Positions 9,143-20,779 of a DNA stretch of 64,000 nt are shown here, piece after piece (positions within the stretch are counted from its first letter, which is position 1; each line of letters opens with the position of its first letter). The stretch comes from Mesorhizobium comanense (lineage in GTDB: Bacteria > Pseudomonadota > Alphaproteobacteria > Rhizobiales > Rhizobiaceae), in assembly GCF_005503535.1 (NCBI RefSeq), contig NZ_SCNN01000006.1, positions 186,001 to 250,000 on the forward strand, in the 5' to 3' direction. The position numbers and the translations under genes are program-made. The notes below the pieces were generated by a model. It was not told the origin of the DNA, did no database searches, and saw only the letters and a list, made by a program, of their open reading frames with translations.

Positions 9143-9172
9143 ACCGGCGGCGTTCGCCAATGCCGCCGGCAT
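9143..9172 (+). terminator. GC-rich hairpin after the small basic protein gene
   Basis: ACCGGCGGC and GCCGCCGGC arms (about 9143-9151 and 9162-9170) surround a short loop, 30 bases after the stop. A long U tract is missing, so termination may be weak or factor-dependent. It separates the small gene from the riboswitch. Confidence 0.35.
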
Positions 9173-9208
9173 GGTGTTGATTGGGCGTCCGGACGCTCCT
9201 ATATCTCA

Positions 9209-9260
9209 AGCGCGGGGACGACCCCGCGCTTTCCCAAATCCCGGCCGGGACGACCCGCCC
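9209..9260 (+). promoter_or_regulatory. Guanidine-II (mini-ykkC) riboswitch
   Basis: Two adjacent hairpins both carry an ACGA loop on a GC-rich stem. P1 is AGCGCGGGG-ACGA-CCCCGCGCT (9209-9230, perfect 9-bp stem). P2 is 9243-9260, with a CGGG-ACGA-CCCG core, one C·C mismatch and an outer GG/CC pair. The spacer is 12 bases. Tandem hairpins with ACGR loops define the guanidine-II class, and the downstream gene is a SugE/Gdx guanidinium exporter, its classical target. Between P2 and the start codon, GAGCATC (9272-9278) can pair with GATGCTC (9301-9307), just ahead of the TGGAG ribosome site. This may be the expression platform. Confidence 0.88.
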
Positions 9261-9322
9261 ATTGTTTGATTGAGCATCCAGGGACCCAACTGTCCGTTGC
9301 GATGCTCTGATGGAGCGTTTCG

Positions 9323-9637
9323 ATGTCGTGGATTCTTCTTTTTTTCGCTGGCCTGTTCGAGATCGGCTGGGCGATCGGTCTCAAATACACCGATGGCTTC
9401 TCGAAACCGCTGCCGACGGTTCTGACCGTCGCCTCGATGGTGGTCAGCCTCACCCTGCTCGGTCTGGCGTTGAAGGCGCTGCCTGTCGGCACGGCCTATG
9501 CCGTATGGACTGGTATCGGCACTGTTGGCACGGCGCTGCTCGGCATCTGGCTGCTCGGCGAGCCCGCCACCGCGATCAGGCTTGCATGCATCGCGCTGAT
9601 CGTCTGCGGCATCATGGGGCTGAAGTTCGCGGCGTAG
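9323..9637 (+). CDS. sugE: Small multidrug resistance family guanidinium exporter
   Basis: The 104-aa protein has four membrane helices, the standard SMR length. The essential glutamate is E13 ([15 protein letters not shown]). The helix-1 GLKYTDGF and helix-3 block [13 protein letters not shown] fit the SugE/Gdx branch rather than the EmrE drug exporters. Gdx exports guanidinium in exchange for protons as an antiparallel dimer. The upstream guanidine-II riboswitch strongly supports this substrate. TGGAG lies about 7 bases before the ATG. Confidence 0.93.
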   Translation: MSWILLFFAGLFEIGWAIGLKYTDGFSKPLPTVLTVASMVVSLTLLGLALKALPVGTAYAVWTGIGTVGTALLGIWLLGEPATAIRLACIALIVCGIMGLKFAA

Positions 9638-9726
9638 GCCGCCCGATTGCCATCGCTTCGCGCAGGCAAACGCAAGCAGGGCCGCGGAGGCAGCCCTGTT
9701 TCATCATCCCGAAACGAACGAAACGC

Positions 9727-10161
9727 TTAGCGGCCTGTAAAGCCGGGCGGTGTGCGGCCGACACGCGCCTTGCGCGCCGCGTAGCGCGCGTCGCGCTTGG
9801 CCTTGCGCTCGGCCTCGTCCGCCAGCAGGCGCGAGATGCGATCGGTCTCCTCAGCCTCACGGAGCTTGGCTTCGGCCGCCGCCGCCTCTTCAGCCGCGAT
9901 GCGTGCTGCCTCGGCGGCCGCGTCGCGCTCAGCCTTCTCGGCTGCCTCGCGCGCCAGCTTCTCCTGCTTCAGCTTGGCTTTCTCGGCCTCGCGTATTTCG
10001 CGGGCCTCAAGAATAGCCTTGCGTTCGGCCTGACGCGCCAGGACGGCTGGATCGTCCGCTGCCGGTTTCGCCTTGAAGCGCGCCAGAAGCGCCTTCTTTG
10101 CTTCGTTCGCGGCATTGCGCCGCTCGAAAATGTCTTTTTCCCTGTAGATAGCCAAGTCCAC
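9727..10161 (-). CDS. Charged helical DUF6481-type protein
   Basis: The 144-aa protein is mostly a long Ala/Glu/Lys/Arg helix, with N-terminal IYREKDIFERRNAANEAKKALL and a basic tail ending RVGRTPPGFTGR. This resembles the DUF6481 family of Rhizobiales, whose function is not known to me. The start is a GTG at 10161; a TTG two codons later has a better-spaced AGGGAA and could be used instead. The low-complexity coiled coil spans about residues 40-125. Confidence 0.75.
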   Translation of the reverse strand: MDLAIYREKDIFERRNAANEAKKALLARFKAKPAADDPAVLARQAERKAILEAREIREAEKAKLKQEKLAREAAEKAERDAAAEAARIAAEEAAAAEAKLREAEETDRISRLLADEAERKAKRDARYAARKARVGRTPPGFTGR

Positions 10162-10186
10162 TTCCCTGAAGTCAATTCGCGACGCT

Positions 10187-10214
10187 TACATACGCGCGAA
10201 AAGCCGGAGTTCAA
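10187..10214 (-). promoter_or_regulatory. Possible sigma-70 promoter of the DUF6481-type gene
   Basis: On the minus strand TTGAAC (10209-10214) and TATGTA (10187-10192) are separated by 16 bases and lie 26 bases before the GTG start. The rest of the 10162-10434 gap shows nothing else that I recognise. Confidence 0.4.
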
Positions 10215-10434
10215 GCGCCAAAACGGTATGCCAGCCATGAAATTCTGGGCTGTTGCGCGCGGGAGACGCCTCGCCCGCGAAAATCGGCATGCACTGTTCA
10301 CCGTCCGGCCTCTGGCGGCGCGACTGGTGGATCGCTACTTGTTCACGCGACATGAAAGCTGGCGCAACAGGCCTGTCCCCGCGCTGCTTCGACCCCTTCG
10401 CGAACAGTGATTCGCCGAAACAGGATGGCATCAG

Positions 10435-11487
10435 ATGGAACTTGGTCTCTACACCTTCGCCGACGTCAGCCCGCAGCCCGGTCCGGGTGCCATCGGCCCT
10501 CACGAACGACTGCGCAACCTGGTCGAGGAGATCGAACTGGCCGATCAGGTCGGCCTCGATGTCTTCGGTCTGGGCGAGCATCACCGGCCTGATTACGCTG
10601 CGTCAGCGCCCGTCGTGGCGCTGGCGGCCGGCGCCGAGCGCTCGAAACGCATCAAGCTGACGAGCGCGGTCACGGTCCTGTCTTCCGATGACCCGGTGCG
10701 TGTCTTCCAGCAATTCGCCACGCTCGACCTCCTGTCCGGCGGGCGCGCCGAGATCATGGCCGGACGCGGTTCGTTCATCGAATCCTTCCCGCTGTTCGGC
10801 TACAATCTGGAAGACTATGACGATCTCTTCGCCGAGAAACTCGACCTGCTGCTGGCCATCCGCGACCAGGTGAAGGTCACCTGGTCGGGCAATCTGCGCG
10901 CGCCGATCAACGACCGTGGCGTCTATCCCCGGCCGCTCCAGGAAAAACTGCCGGTCTGGATCGCCATTGGCGGCACGCCGCAATCGGCGGCGCGCGCCGG
11001 CGCGCTCGGCCTGCCGCTGGCGCTCGCCATCATCGGCGGAGAGCCGGCCCGGTTTGCGCCGCTCTTCGATCTCTACCGTGAGGCGGCCAAGCGCGCAGGT
11101 GCCGATCCGACCGGCCTTGCCACCAGCATCAACGTGCACGGCTTCATCGCCGAGACGACTGAGCAGGCGGCCGACGATTTCTACGGCCCGCAGGCCGAGG
11201 TGATGAATCGCATTGGCCGAGAACGCGGCTGGGGTCCGACATCGCGGGCGCATTTCGACCAGTCGCGCGGCCCTCACGGGGCGCTGTTCGTCGGCAATCC
11301 CGAGCAGGTTGCCGAAAAGATCGTCGCCCAGCACCGGATCTTCAACAACGACCGCTTCCTGCTGCAGATGGCGATCGGCACCATGCCGCATGCCAAGATC
11401 ATGAAGGCGATCGAGCTCTACGGCACCAGGGTGGCGCCCATCGTGCGCAGGGAAACGGCGAAGTCGGCACCGGCCTCGGCTGCCTGA
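10435..11487 (+). CDS. LLM-class flavin-dependent oxidoreductase (bacterial luciferase-like)
   Basis: The 350-aa TIM-barrel protein belongs to the luciferase-like monooxygenase group, which uses reduced FMN from a partner reductase. Family features are [16 protein letters not shown] near residue 45, [38 protein letters not shown] blocks around 80-115, and [13 protein letters not shown] near 178. An AGGATG ribosome site is 7 bases upstream. The substrate is unknown. A second family member lies at 13655. Confidence 0.88.
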   Translation: MELGLYTFADVSPQPGPGAIGPHERLRNLVEEIELADQVGLDVFGLGEHHRPDYAASAPVVALAAGAERSKRIKLTSAVTVLSSDDPVRVFQQFATLDLLSGGRAEIMAGRGSFIESFPLFGYNLEDYDDLFAEKLDLLLAIRDQVKVTWSGNLRAPINDRGVYPRPLQEKLPVWIAIGGTPQSAARAGALGLPLALAIIGGEPARFAPLFDLYREAAKRAGADPTGLATSINVHGFIAETTEQAADDFYGPQAEVMNRIGRERGWGPTSRAHFDQSRGPHGALFVGNPEQVAEKIVAQHRIFNNDRFLLQMAIGTMPHAKIMKAIELYGTRVAPIVRRETAKSAPASAA

Positions 11488-11496
11488 TCCTGTCTG

Positions 11497-11533
11497 GTCA
11501 AAGTTCCGTCACACGAGCTGACGGAACTTTGAC
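11497..11533. terminator. Perfect 15-bp inverted repeat, probable terminator
   Basis: GTCAAAGTTCCGTCA (11497-11511) and its exact complement (11519-11533) enclose a 7-base loop, 10 bases after the monooxygenase stop. No U run follows, so it may end transcription weakly, protect the mRNA 3' end, or serve as a protein-binding palindrome ahead of the next gene. Confidence 0.55.
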
Positions 11534-11588
11534 GAGGCGAAGACGTTTTCCCCGGGATTTGCCCCCGTTTGTGGTGCCTGAGGGAAAG

Positions 11589-12755
11589 ATGAAAGCCGAT
11601 ACGAACGCTTCGGGCGTTGCCGTCGCAGCGACTGCAGACCCGCGCGACACCACGCGCGCGGATATCCGGCTGGTGCGCTCGTTGCTGATCGGCATCTTTC
11701 TGTTCATGGCAACCGCGGCGCTCTATTTCGGACGCGCCTTCTTCATGCCGGTGATGCTTGCATTCCTGCTGACGCTGACGCTCACGCCCATCGTGCGCTT
11801 CCTGCGCAAGCGCGGCATTCCCGAAGTGGTGTCGGCAACGCTCCTGGTGCTGCTGTCCACCTTCATCTTCGCCAGCGCCGGCTACCTGCTCAGCGGGCCG
11901 GTCATCGACCTCATGAACAACACGTCGTCCATCGGCCAGCAGCTGACCGAACGGCTGGCGCAATTCAAGCGGCCGCTTGCCAAGGTCATGGACCTCTCCC
12001 ACCAGCTGGAGGCGCTCACCGAGACCTCGCAAGAACCCGGCGTGCAAAAAGTTGCGGTAGCGCCATCCGGAATCCTGTCGACGGCCGCCAGCAACCTGCT
12101 GGAGGCGGGCACCAGCATAACCATTGTTTTCGTGCTGTCGCTTTTCCTGCTGGCGTCCGGCACGCTGTTCTACGAAAAGATCATCCAGTCCTTTGCCAGT
12201 CTGAGCCAGAAGAAACGGGCGTTGCGTGTCGTCTACGACGTGGAACGGGAAATCTCGCACTATCTGCTGACGGTCGCCGTCATCAATGCCGGTCTGGGCA
12301 CCGTTATAGGCCTGGGTTTGTGGGCGCTTGGCCTGCCGAATCCACTGGTCTGGGGCGCCGCCGCGGCGCTGTTGAATTTCCTGCCCTATGTCGGCGCGCT
12401 GATGACGATCATGCTGGTCGCGGTCATCGCGCTGATCAGCTTCGACACGATCTCCTACGCGCTGCTTGCGCCCGGCTTTGTGCTTTTGTGCGATATCGTC
12501 GAGGGCCAGTTCGTGACGCCGATGGTGGTCGGCCGGCGGCTCGAGATCAATGCCGTGGCGATCTTCATCGCCATCGCCTTCTGGTCATGGCTCTGGGGAT
12601 TCGTCGGCGCCCTGATGGCCGTGCCGCTACTGGTCGTCGTCAAGGTGTTTTGCGATCATTTCGAAGGCCTGAGCCATGTCGGAAACTTCCTGGCCCAACA
12701 TGCCTCGGTCATCGACGAGGAAACCGCCGAAGAGGCCGGCAACGCTTCGGCGTGA
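11589..12755 (+). CDS. AI-2E/PerM-family membrane transporter
   Basis: The 388-aa protein has about eight membrane helices, with a soluble loop at residues ~95-165, as in the AI-2E transporter (PerM/TqsA) superfamily. Typical parts are PVMLAFLLTLTLTPIVRFLRKRG, NALLNFLPYVG-like text (AAALLNFLPYVGALM) and GRRLEINAVAIFIAIAFW. Members export small molecules or act as Na+/H+ antiporters; the substrate here is unknown. Start ATG 11589 has GAGGGA just upstream. Confidence 0.87.
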   Translation: MKADTNASGVAVAATADPRDTTRADIRLVRSLLIGIFLFMATAALYFGRAFFMPVMLAFLLTLTLTPIVRFLRKRGIPEVVSATLLVLLSTFIFASAGYLLSGPVIDLMNNTSSIGQQLTERLAQFKRPLAKVMDLSHQLEALTETSQEPGVQKVAVAPSGILSTAASNLLEAGTSITIVFVLSLFLLASGTLFYEKIIQSFASLSQKKRALRVVYDVEREISHYLLTVAVINAGLGTVIGLGLWALGLPNPLVWGAAAALLNFLPYVGALMTIMLVAVIALISFDTISYALLAPGFVLLCDIVEGQFVTPMVVGRRLEINAVAIFIAIAFWSWLWGFVGALMAVPLLVVVKVFCDHFEGLSHVGNFLAQHASVIDEETAEEAGNASA

Positions 12756-12824
12756 TCGTTGGCCCGCATTTGCGGCTTGCGGGGCGCATGCCTATATCGG
12801 GTGCATCAGCACCCGGTACCCCAC

Positions 12825-13654
12825 ATGAGCGATGCTTCCTTCGACCTTGACGCCTATTTCGCTCGCATCGGCCATGCCGGGTCCCGGGACATCTCGCTGG
12901 ACACGCTGAAGACGCTTCATTTCCTCCACCCGCAGGCAATTGCATTCGAGAACGTCGATCCGTTCCTTGGCCGACCGGTTCGGCTCGACCTCGCGTCGCT
13001 GCAGGACAAGATCGTCGCCGGCGGGCGCGGCGGCTATTGCTTCGAGCACAACATCCTCTTCATGCATGCGCTGAAGGCGCTCGGTTTCGAGGTCGGCGGG
13101 CTCGCGGCGCGCGTGCTGTGGGGCCAGCCGGACGACGCCATCACCGCGCGCAGCCACATGCTGCTGCATGTCCGGCTCGATGACCGCACTTATATCACCG
13201 ATGTCGGCTTCGGCGGGCTGACCCTGACGGCGCCGCTGCTGCTGGAGTCCAAGCTGGAGCAGAAAACGCCGCACGAAACATTCCGCATCGTCGAGATCGA
13301 CGATCATTTCCGCCTGCAGGCGTCGATCGGTGGTGACTGGCGCTCGCTTTACCGCTTCGATCTGCAGCCGCAATACGAGGTCGACTACTCCGTCGCCAGC
13401 TACTTCCTGTCGACCAGCCCGACATCGCATTTCCTGAACACGATCGTGGCGGCACGCGCCGCGCCGGATCGGCGTTACGCGTTGCGCGGCGCCAGGCTGT
13501 CGATCCATCACCTTGGCGGCCGCACCGAGCAGATGGAAATAGCCACCCCCGCCGAACTTGCCGACACGCTGGAAGACCAGCTCGGCATCATCATTCCCGA
13601 CCGCGCGGCCTTCGAGGCCAAGGTGCGTGAGAAGAAGATCGTGGAGACCAATAC

Positions 13655-13658
<4 letters not shown>
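12825..13658 (+). CDS. nat: Arylamine N-acetyltransferase
   Basis: The 277-aa protein has the complete cysteine-protease-like triad: C72 in [10 protein letters not shown]111 in RSHMLLHV and D126 in TDVGFGG. The length matches bacterial NATs. It transfers acetyl groups from acetyl-CoA to arylamines or hydrazines through a cysteine intermediate. The start at ATG 12825 ([12 protein letters not shown]) is the family N-terminus. Its stop overlaps the next gene by four bases (ATGA), so it is cotranscribed with a luciferase-like oxidoreductase. Confidence 0.95.
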
Positions 13659-14656
<998 letters not shown>

Positions 14657-14684
14657 TCGTCCAGGCAGACCGCTTGTTTCCGCC

Positions 14685-14728
14685 GCAGGTTCTGCCGCAA
14701 AGCCCCGGGAGACTTTTGCGGAACCTGC
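14685..14728 (+). terminator. Hairpin after the monooxygenase gene
   Basis: GCAGGTTC (14685-14692) pairs with GAACCTGC (14721-14728). Inside, CGCAAA (14696-14701) pairs with TTTGCG (14715-14720), leaving a 3-base bulge. It lies 29 bases after the stop and before the phosphatase gene, so it is a likely terminator, although no clear U tract follows. Confidence 0.5.
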
Positions 14729-14810
14729 TTGGCGGGTACTGTCGCAGGCAGCGCTGTTTTGCTATGGGCGGTTTCCCTCCACCGATCGGAAACTTCCCTT
14801 GAAAAATGAC

Positions 14811-15593
14811 CATGAAGCGCGCGAGCGGTTTGCCATCGATCTGGCGCGGCGTGCCGGTGACCTCGGCCTGAAATATTTCCGCGATCTGGAAAGCCTGACC
14901 ATCGAGAGCAAGGGCCATCAGGACCTGGTCTCGCAGGCCGACCGCGAGGTCGAACTGTTCATCCGCGCGGCCATCGCCGCCGACTATCCGCAGGACGGCA
15001 TCGTCGGCGAGGAACACGCGTCGGTCACTGGTTCGACCGGCTATGACTGGGTCATCGATCCCATCGACGGCACCGCCAATTTCGTGCGCGGCATTCCGGC
15101 CTGGTGCGTGGTGATCGCTTGCGCGCGGGACGGGGAAACCGTCGTCGGCGTCATTCATGAGCCGTCGACCGGCGAGACGTTCCACGGCAGGCTCGGCGGC
15201 GGCGCTTTCGTCAATGGCAGGCCGATCAGGGCAAGCGCGGCGACCAGCCTGGAAGAGGGCTCGGTGGGGACCGGCTTCTCCAACCGGGCGGAGGCGGAAA
15301 ACATCGCCGTGCTGATCAAGAAGATCCTGGCCGAAGGCGGCGTCTTCTTCCGCAACGCGTCAGGCGCGCTGATGCTCGCCTATGTCGCCTCTGGCCGCCT
15401 GCTTGGCTATGTGGAGGAACACATGAACGCCTGGGACTGCCTGGCCGGGATGCTCCTGATCGAGGAGGCCGGCGGCACGGTGCTCGAGGCGGACCGCAGC
15501 ACGGTGCTGCGGAACGGCACCCGGGTCATATCGGGCGGCAAGGGCGTCTTTTCGAACCTGCAGGCGCTTTGCTCTGGCGTGTTCCCGGCTTAG
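14811..15593 (+). CDS. Inositol-monophosphatase-family phosphatase
   Basis: The protein has the Li+-sensitive phosphatase motifs DGIVGEEHA (metal-ligand glutamates), WVIDPIDGTANF and late WDCLAGMLLIEEAGG. It hydrolyses inositol phosphate, histidinol phosphate or a similar substrate using Mg2+. No ATG fits the family N-terminus; TTG 14811 (LKNDHEARERFAIDLA, 260 aa) is the best match, while the open frame extends to 14583 over the end of the preceding gene. The start is therefore uncertain. Its last four bases overlap the convergent LacI gene. Confidence 0.88.
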   Translation, partial: HEARERFAIDLARRAGDLGLKYFRDLESLTIESKGHQDLVSQADREVELFIRAAIAADYPQDGIVGEEHASVTGSTGYDWVIDPIDGTANFVRGIPAWCVVIACARDGETVVGVIHEPSTGETFHGRLGGGAFVNGRPIRASAATSLEEGSVGTGFSNRAEAENIAVLIKKILAEGGVFFRNASGALMLAYVASGRLLGYVEEHMNAWDCLAGMLLIEEAGGTVLEADRSTVLRNGTRVISGGKGVFSNLQALCSGVFPA

Positions 15594-16657
15594 GCGCTCA
15601 GGCTTTGTGCGACCGTGCCAAGCGGCCGGCATGAATTGCGGATCATCAGCCGGCCCTTGAGCACCAGCTTGCGCGGCGGCGCGTCGCGGTTGCCGGCGAG
15701 ACGGTCGAGCAGCAGGTTCGCGGCTTGCTCGCCGATCGCCTGCACCGGTTGCGCAACGGTGGTCAGCTGCGGCTGGAACACGTCCGACCAGGGAAAGTCG
15801 TCGAAACAGGCAACCGAAATATCCTCCGGACAGGACAGGCCGATGTCGCGGATCGCCTTCATCGTGCCGATGACCATCGGATTGTTGGCCGAGAAGATCG
15901 CGCTTGGCCGCTCGTGCAGCGACAGCAGCTGCATGGTGGCGTTGTAGCCGTCGATCTCGTGGAAGTTGCCGGAGCGGACCAGCTCCTCGCTGACCGGCAG
16001 GCCGGCGGCCTGGAGCGCTTCGCGGTATCCGGTCATACGGTCATGCATGGGTGTGATGTCAGATGTGCCGGTGATGTAACCGATGCGCCGGTGGCCCAGA
16101 TTGATCAGGTAGGTGATGGCGTCGAACACGGCGCGCTGGTTGTCGAGCACCACCGCATCGGTGTCGACGCCCTCGCAGATGCGATCGAGCAGCACAACCG
16201 GCACGTTGGCGTCCTCGACGATCCCCTTTAACAGCGCGCCATCGCCGACACGCGCCACGATCAGCCCGTCGACCATCCGGTCGAGCAGCAGCTTGATCTG
16301 GTCGTCCTGGGTGTTGAGATCCTCGTCCGTGCAGCACAGCATGACGGCATAGCCGGCGCGGTCGAAGGCCTGCTGGATCACCGAAACCACGTCGGTGAAG
16401 AACGGATTGGTGATGTGCGGCACGGTCAGGCCGATCGTGCGCGTCGTGCCCATTTTGAGGCTGCGGGCGATCGCATTGCGTTTGTAGCCGATGTCGCGGA
16501 TCGCCTGCTCGATACGGGCGCTGAGCTCGGGGCTGACGGTCGCGGTGCCGTTGATCAGGGCCGAAACGGTGGCGACCGAGACGCGCGCCGCCTCGGCAAC
16601 GTGAAGCATGGTGGGAGCGCTGGATTTTCTCTGCTTTTTCTGCCCTGACGCGGTCAT
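15590..16657 (-). CDS. LacI-family transcriptional repressor of the sugar ABC operon
   Basis: The 355-aa protein has an N-terminal helix-turn-helix and hinge (TMLHVAEAARVSVATVSALI at about residues 16-35, then a linker) and a periplasmic-binding-protein-like sugar domain (IGLTVPHITNPFFTDV; GYITGTSDITPMHDR). The start at 16657 avoids an N-terminal extension that would cover the operator. It is divergent from the importer at 16831. CGAAACGTTTCG-like operators lie between them, so it probably represses both itself and the importer until the sugar binds. Confidence 0.92.
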   Translation of the reverse strand: MTASGQKKQRKSSAPTMLHVAEAARVSVATVSALINGTATVSPELSARIEQAIRDIGYKRNAIARSLKMGTTRTIGLTVPHITNPFFTDVVSVIQQAFDRAGYAVMLCCTDEDLNTQDDQIKLLLDRMVDGLIVARVGDGALLKGIVEDANVPVVLLDRICEGVDTDAVVLDNQRAVFDAITYLINLGHRRIGYITGTSDITPMHDRMTGYREALQAAGLPVSEELVRSGNFHEIDGYNATMQLLSLHERPSAIFSANNPMVIGTMKAIRDIGLSCPEDISVACFDDFPWSDVFQPQLTTVAQPVQAIGEQAANLLLDRLAGNRDAPPRKLVLKGRLMIRNSCRPLGTVAQSLSA

Positions 16658-16661
16658 TTTT

Positions 16662-16799
16662 CGAAACGTTTCGCCACCCGTTGTTCCCAATACCTACGGA
16701 ATCTCCGCATTTTAGGCAAGAATTGAAATGGCTCAAAGTTGTGTCGTCCCATATCGGCTTGACAGGATCGAAACGTTTAGATTAGCGTTTGATCGAAAC
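16662..16799. promoter_or_regulatory. LacI operators and importer promoter
   Basis: CGAAACGTTTCG (16662-16673) is a perfect palindrome 5 bases upstream of the lacI-type start. CGAAACGTTTAG (16769-16780) is a near copy. GTTTGATCGAAAC (16787-16799) is a third, imperfect inverted site. TTGACA (16759-16764) is a good -35 for the rightward operon, and the second palindrome falls in its spacer. Central CG palindromes of this kind are typical LacI-family operators, so binding here would block RNA polymerase and could loop the DNA. Confidence 0.75.
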
Positions 16800-16830
16800 C
16801 TGACGAGACGGAAGGGAGGCCGCCATTGTC

Positions 16831-18416
<1,586 letters not shown>

Positions 18417-18420
<4 letters not shown>

Positions 18421-19742
18421 ATGCCCTGAAACTCCTGTCCCGGACCAAGCTCTACTGGGGCCTGATCGCCATCTTCCTGATCGGTGTGCTGGGCTCGCCG
18501 GTCAGTTCGAAGGGCAACAACATCTTCCTGTCCTACGGCAACCTGCTCGACGTGCTGCGCCAGGTATCGACCACCGGCCTGATCGCCACCGGCATGACGG
18601 CTGTCATCATCACCGGCGGCATCGATCTTTCGGTCGGCTCTCTGATGGCCATCTGTTCGGTGGTCTGCGCCATGCTGCTGACGGTTCCTGGCGTGACGCC
18701 AGGCGTCGTGCTCGGCGTGCCGACCGTTGCATTGGTGGCGCTTTGCCTCGGTTTCGTGGTCACCCGCTTCGTCTTCCTCAATGTCGAGAAAGCGCGCGCC
18801 GGCGCCGATGCGGCGCGCGACATCAGGCTGGACGGTGTGCGTGGGCTGGTCACGCCAGCGATCGTCGGCGTGGTCCTGTGCTGCCTGTCGCTCTGGTATC
18901 TGCTGCCGCAGATCGAGCCGAAATTCGGCGTCCTCGGCGTGCTTTTGGTCGCGCCCTGCGTCGGCCTGCTGTTCGGCGCCATCAACGGTTTCATCATCGT
19001 CGCCGGACGGCTGCAGCCTTTCATCGTCACGCTGGCCATGATGGTGACCGCACTCGGCATCGCCCGGCTCACCGCCGGCCAGAACAACGCCGTGCTGCCG
19101 GTCTATACCGGCTCCAACGCCACCGCCGATTTCGAGATACTGCGCTCGCTTGTCTTCGGCGTCATCCCGATGCCTGGCCTGTTCTTCCTTGGCGCCATCG
19201 TCATCTACGGCGCGGTGCTGCGCTTCACGCCGTTCGGCCGCTATGTCTACGCCATCGGCGGCAATGAGGAGGCGGCCCGGCTCTCGGGCATCGCCGCCGG
19301 CCGCGTCAAGATCGCCACCTACGCCATATCAGGCCTGCTCGCCGGCATCGCCGCGGTGCTCTATGTGGCGCAGTATCGGCAAGGCAAGCCCGATGCCGGC
19401 GCCGGACTGGAGCTCGACGCCATCGCCGCCGTTGTCATCGGCGGTACCAGCCTGATGGGCGGGCGCGGCAGCCTCATCGGCACCTTCTGCGGTGTGCTGA
19501 TCTTCGGGCTGCTCTCCAACATATTGCAGCTCCACAACATCAATTCGAACCTTCAGCTGGTGCTGAAGGGGATGATCATCATCGGCACCGTGCTCGTCCA
19601 GGAGCGCAATGCGGCTGATCTTCTCGCCTATCTGCGCCTGGCGCCTGTCTGGGGCGGGCAAGCGGCGCGCAAGGAAACGGCTGTGGCCAAACGGCCGTCA
19701 CAAGAGACACCGTCTCTCAATCTCGGAGGAAACAAGAAATGA
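18417..19742 (+). CDS. CUT2 sugar ABC transporter permease
   Basis: The 441-aa permease is longer than the ~330-aa RbsC type. An extra segment with two hydrophobic stretches and an intervening charged part (around VEKARAGADAARDIRLDG, about residues 123-140) precedes the family block GLLFGAINGFIIVAGRLQPFIVTL. The distal GGTSLMGGRGSLIGTFCGVLI is the typical cytoplasmic coupling region. Enlarged permeases of this kind occur among xylose (XylH) and galactose-type systems. It overlaps the ATPase and binding-protein genes by four bases on each side. Confidence 0.92.
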
Positions 19743-20707
19743 AACGACGTGACATGCTCAAGCTTGCCGCCTTCGGCGCGGCCTTGCTGACCACCACCGC
19801 GCTGCTCTCCACCGGCCATGCCTACGCCCAGGACAAGAAGTGGAAGATCGGCTTTTCGCAGGTGACCACCATCGAGCCCTGGCGGGCCCAGTTCAACAAG
19901 GACATCATCGCCGAAGCCGCCAAGCATCCCGATGTCGAGCTGATCATCACCGACGGCGAGGACAAGACCGAAAAGCAGGTCGCCGACGTCGAGAACCTGA
20001 TCCGTCAGGAAGTCGATGCGCTCCTGGTGTCGCCGAAGGAATCGGCGGGTCTCACCGGCGTGGTGCAGCAGGCGATAGACGCCAAGATCCCGGTCTTCGT
20101 GCTCGACCGCAACGTCGACACCAAGGACTACACCCAGTTCGTCGGCGGCGACAACGCGCTGATCGGCCGCGCGGCCGGCGAATATGCCGTCGAACTGCTC
20201 GGCGGCAAGGGCAAGGCGGCGGGCAATGTCGTCGAGATATGGGGCGGCATGGGCACCCAGCCGGCGCATGACCGCCATGACGGCTTCCACGAATTCACCG
20301 ACAAGGAACCGGGTATCAAGTACCTGCTCGACAAGCAGTCGGGCGACTGGAAGCAGGACCAGGCCTACAACATCATGGCCAACGCGCTGAAGACCAACGA
20401 GAAGATCGACCTCGTCTACGGCCACAACGACCCGATGGCCTATGGCGCCTATCTCGCCGCCAAGGATGTCGGCCGCGAGAAGGACATCAAGTTCATCGGC
20501 ATCGACGGCTTGCCCAATGAAGGTGTGCAGATGGTGAACAAGGGCGAGCTGACCGCAACCTTCACCTATGTTACCCCCGGCGCGGAAGGCTTGCGCCAGG
20601 CCATCAAGTTCCTCAAGGGCGAGAAGGTCGAGAAGACCATCACCTTGCCGACCGAGAAGGTCACCAAGGAAAATGCCGCCAAGATCCTGAAGGACAACGG
20701 CCTCTGA
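19739..20707 (+). CDS. Periplasmic sugar-binding protein of the CUT2 importer
   Basis: The 322-aa protein begins with a secretion signal (KRRDMLKLAAFGAALLTTTA…AYAQ, cut near residue 31; the RR pair hints at possible Tat export). It has a LacI-like sugar-binding fold: GFSQVTTIEPWRAQFNKDI, EVDALLVSPKESAGLTGVV, VLDRNV, and GHNDPMAYGAYLAAKD. The closest recognisable type is the galactofuranose/ribose binder YtfQ, but the sugar is not proven. The gene order ATPase-permease-binding protein is the reverse of the usual rbs/xyl order. AGGAGG precedes the start. Confidence 0.9.
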   Translation: MKRRDMLKLAAFGAALLTTTALLSTGHAYAQDKKWKIGFSQVTTIEPWRAQFNKDIIAEAAKHPDVELIITDGEDKTEKQVADVENLIRQEVDALLVSPKESAGLTGVVQQAIDAKIPVFVLDRNVDTKDYTQFVGGDNALIGRAAGEYAVELLGGKGKAAGNVVEIWGGMGTQPAHDRHDGFHEFTDKEPGIKYLLDKQSGDWKQDQAYNIMANALKTNEKIDLVYGHNDPMAYGAYLAAKDVGREKDIKFIGIDGLPNEGVQMVNKGELTATFTYVTPGAEGLRQAIKFLKGEKVEKTITLPTEKVTKENAAKILKDNGL

Positions 20708-20722
20708 GACATTTGCGATAAG

Positions 20723-20757
20723 AACGAAGGGGCAGGGCCTGGCCTTGCCCCTTCGTT
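20723..20757. terminator. Bidirectional rho-independent-like terminator
   Basis: AACGAAGGGGCA (20723-20734) and TGCCCCTTCGTT (20746-20757) form a perfect 12-bp stem with an 11-base loop. It lies between two convergent ABC operons and ends in TTT on the plus strand. Confidence 0.8.
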
Positions 20758-20779
20758 TGCGAGCCTCCTGCTCCGCTGC

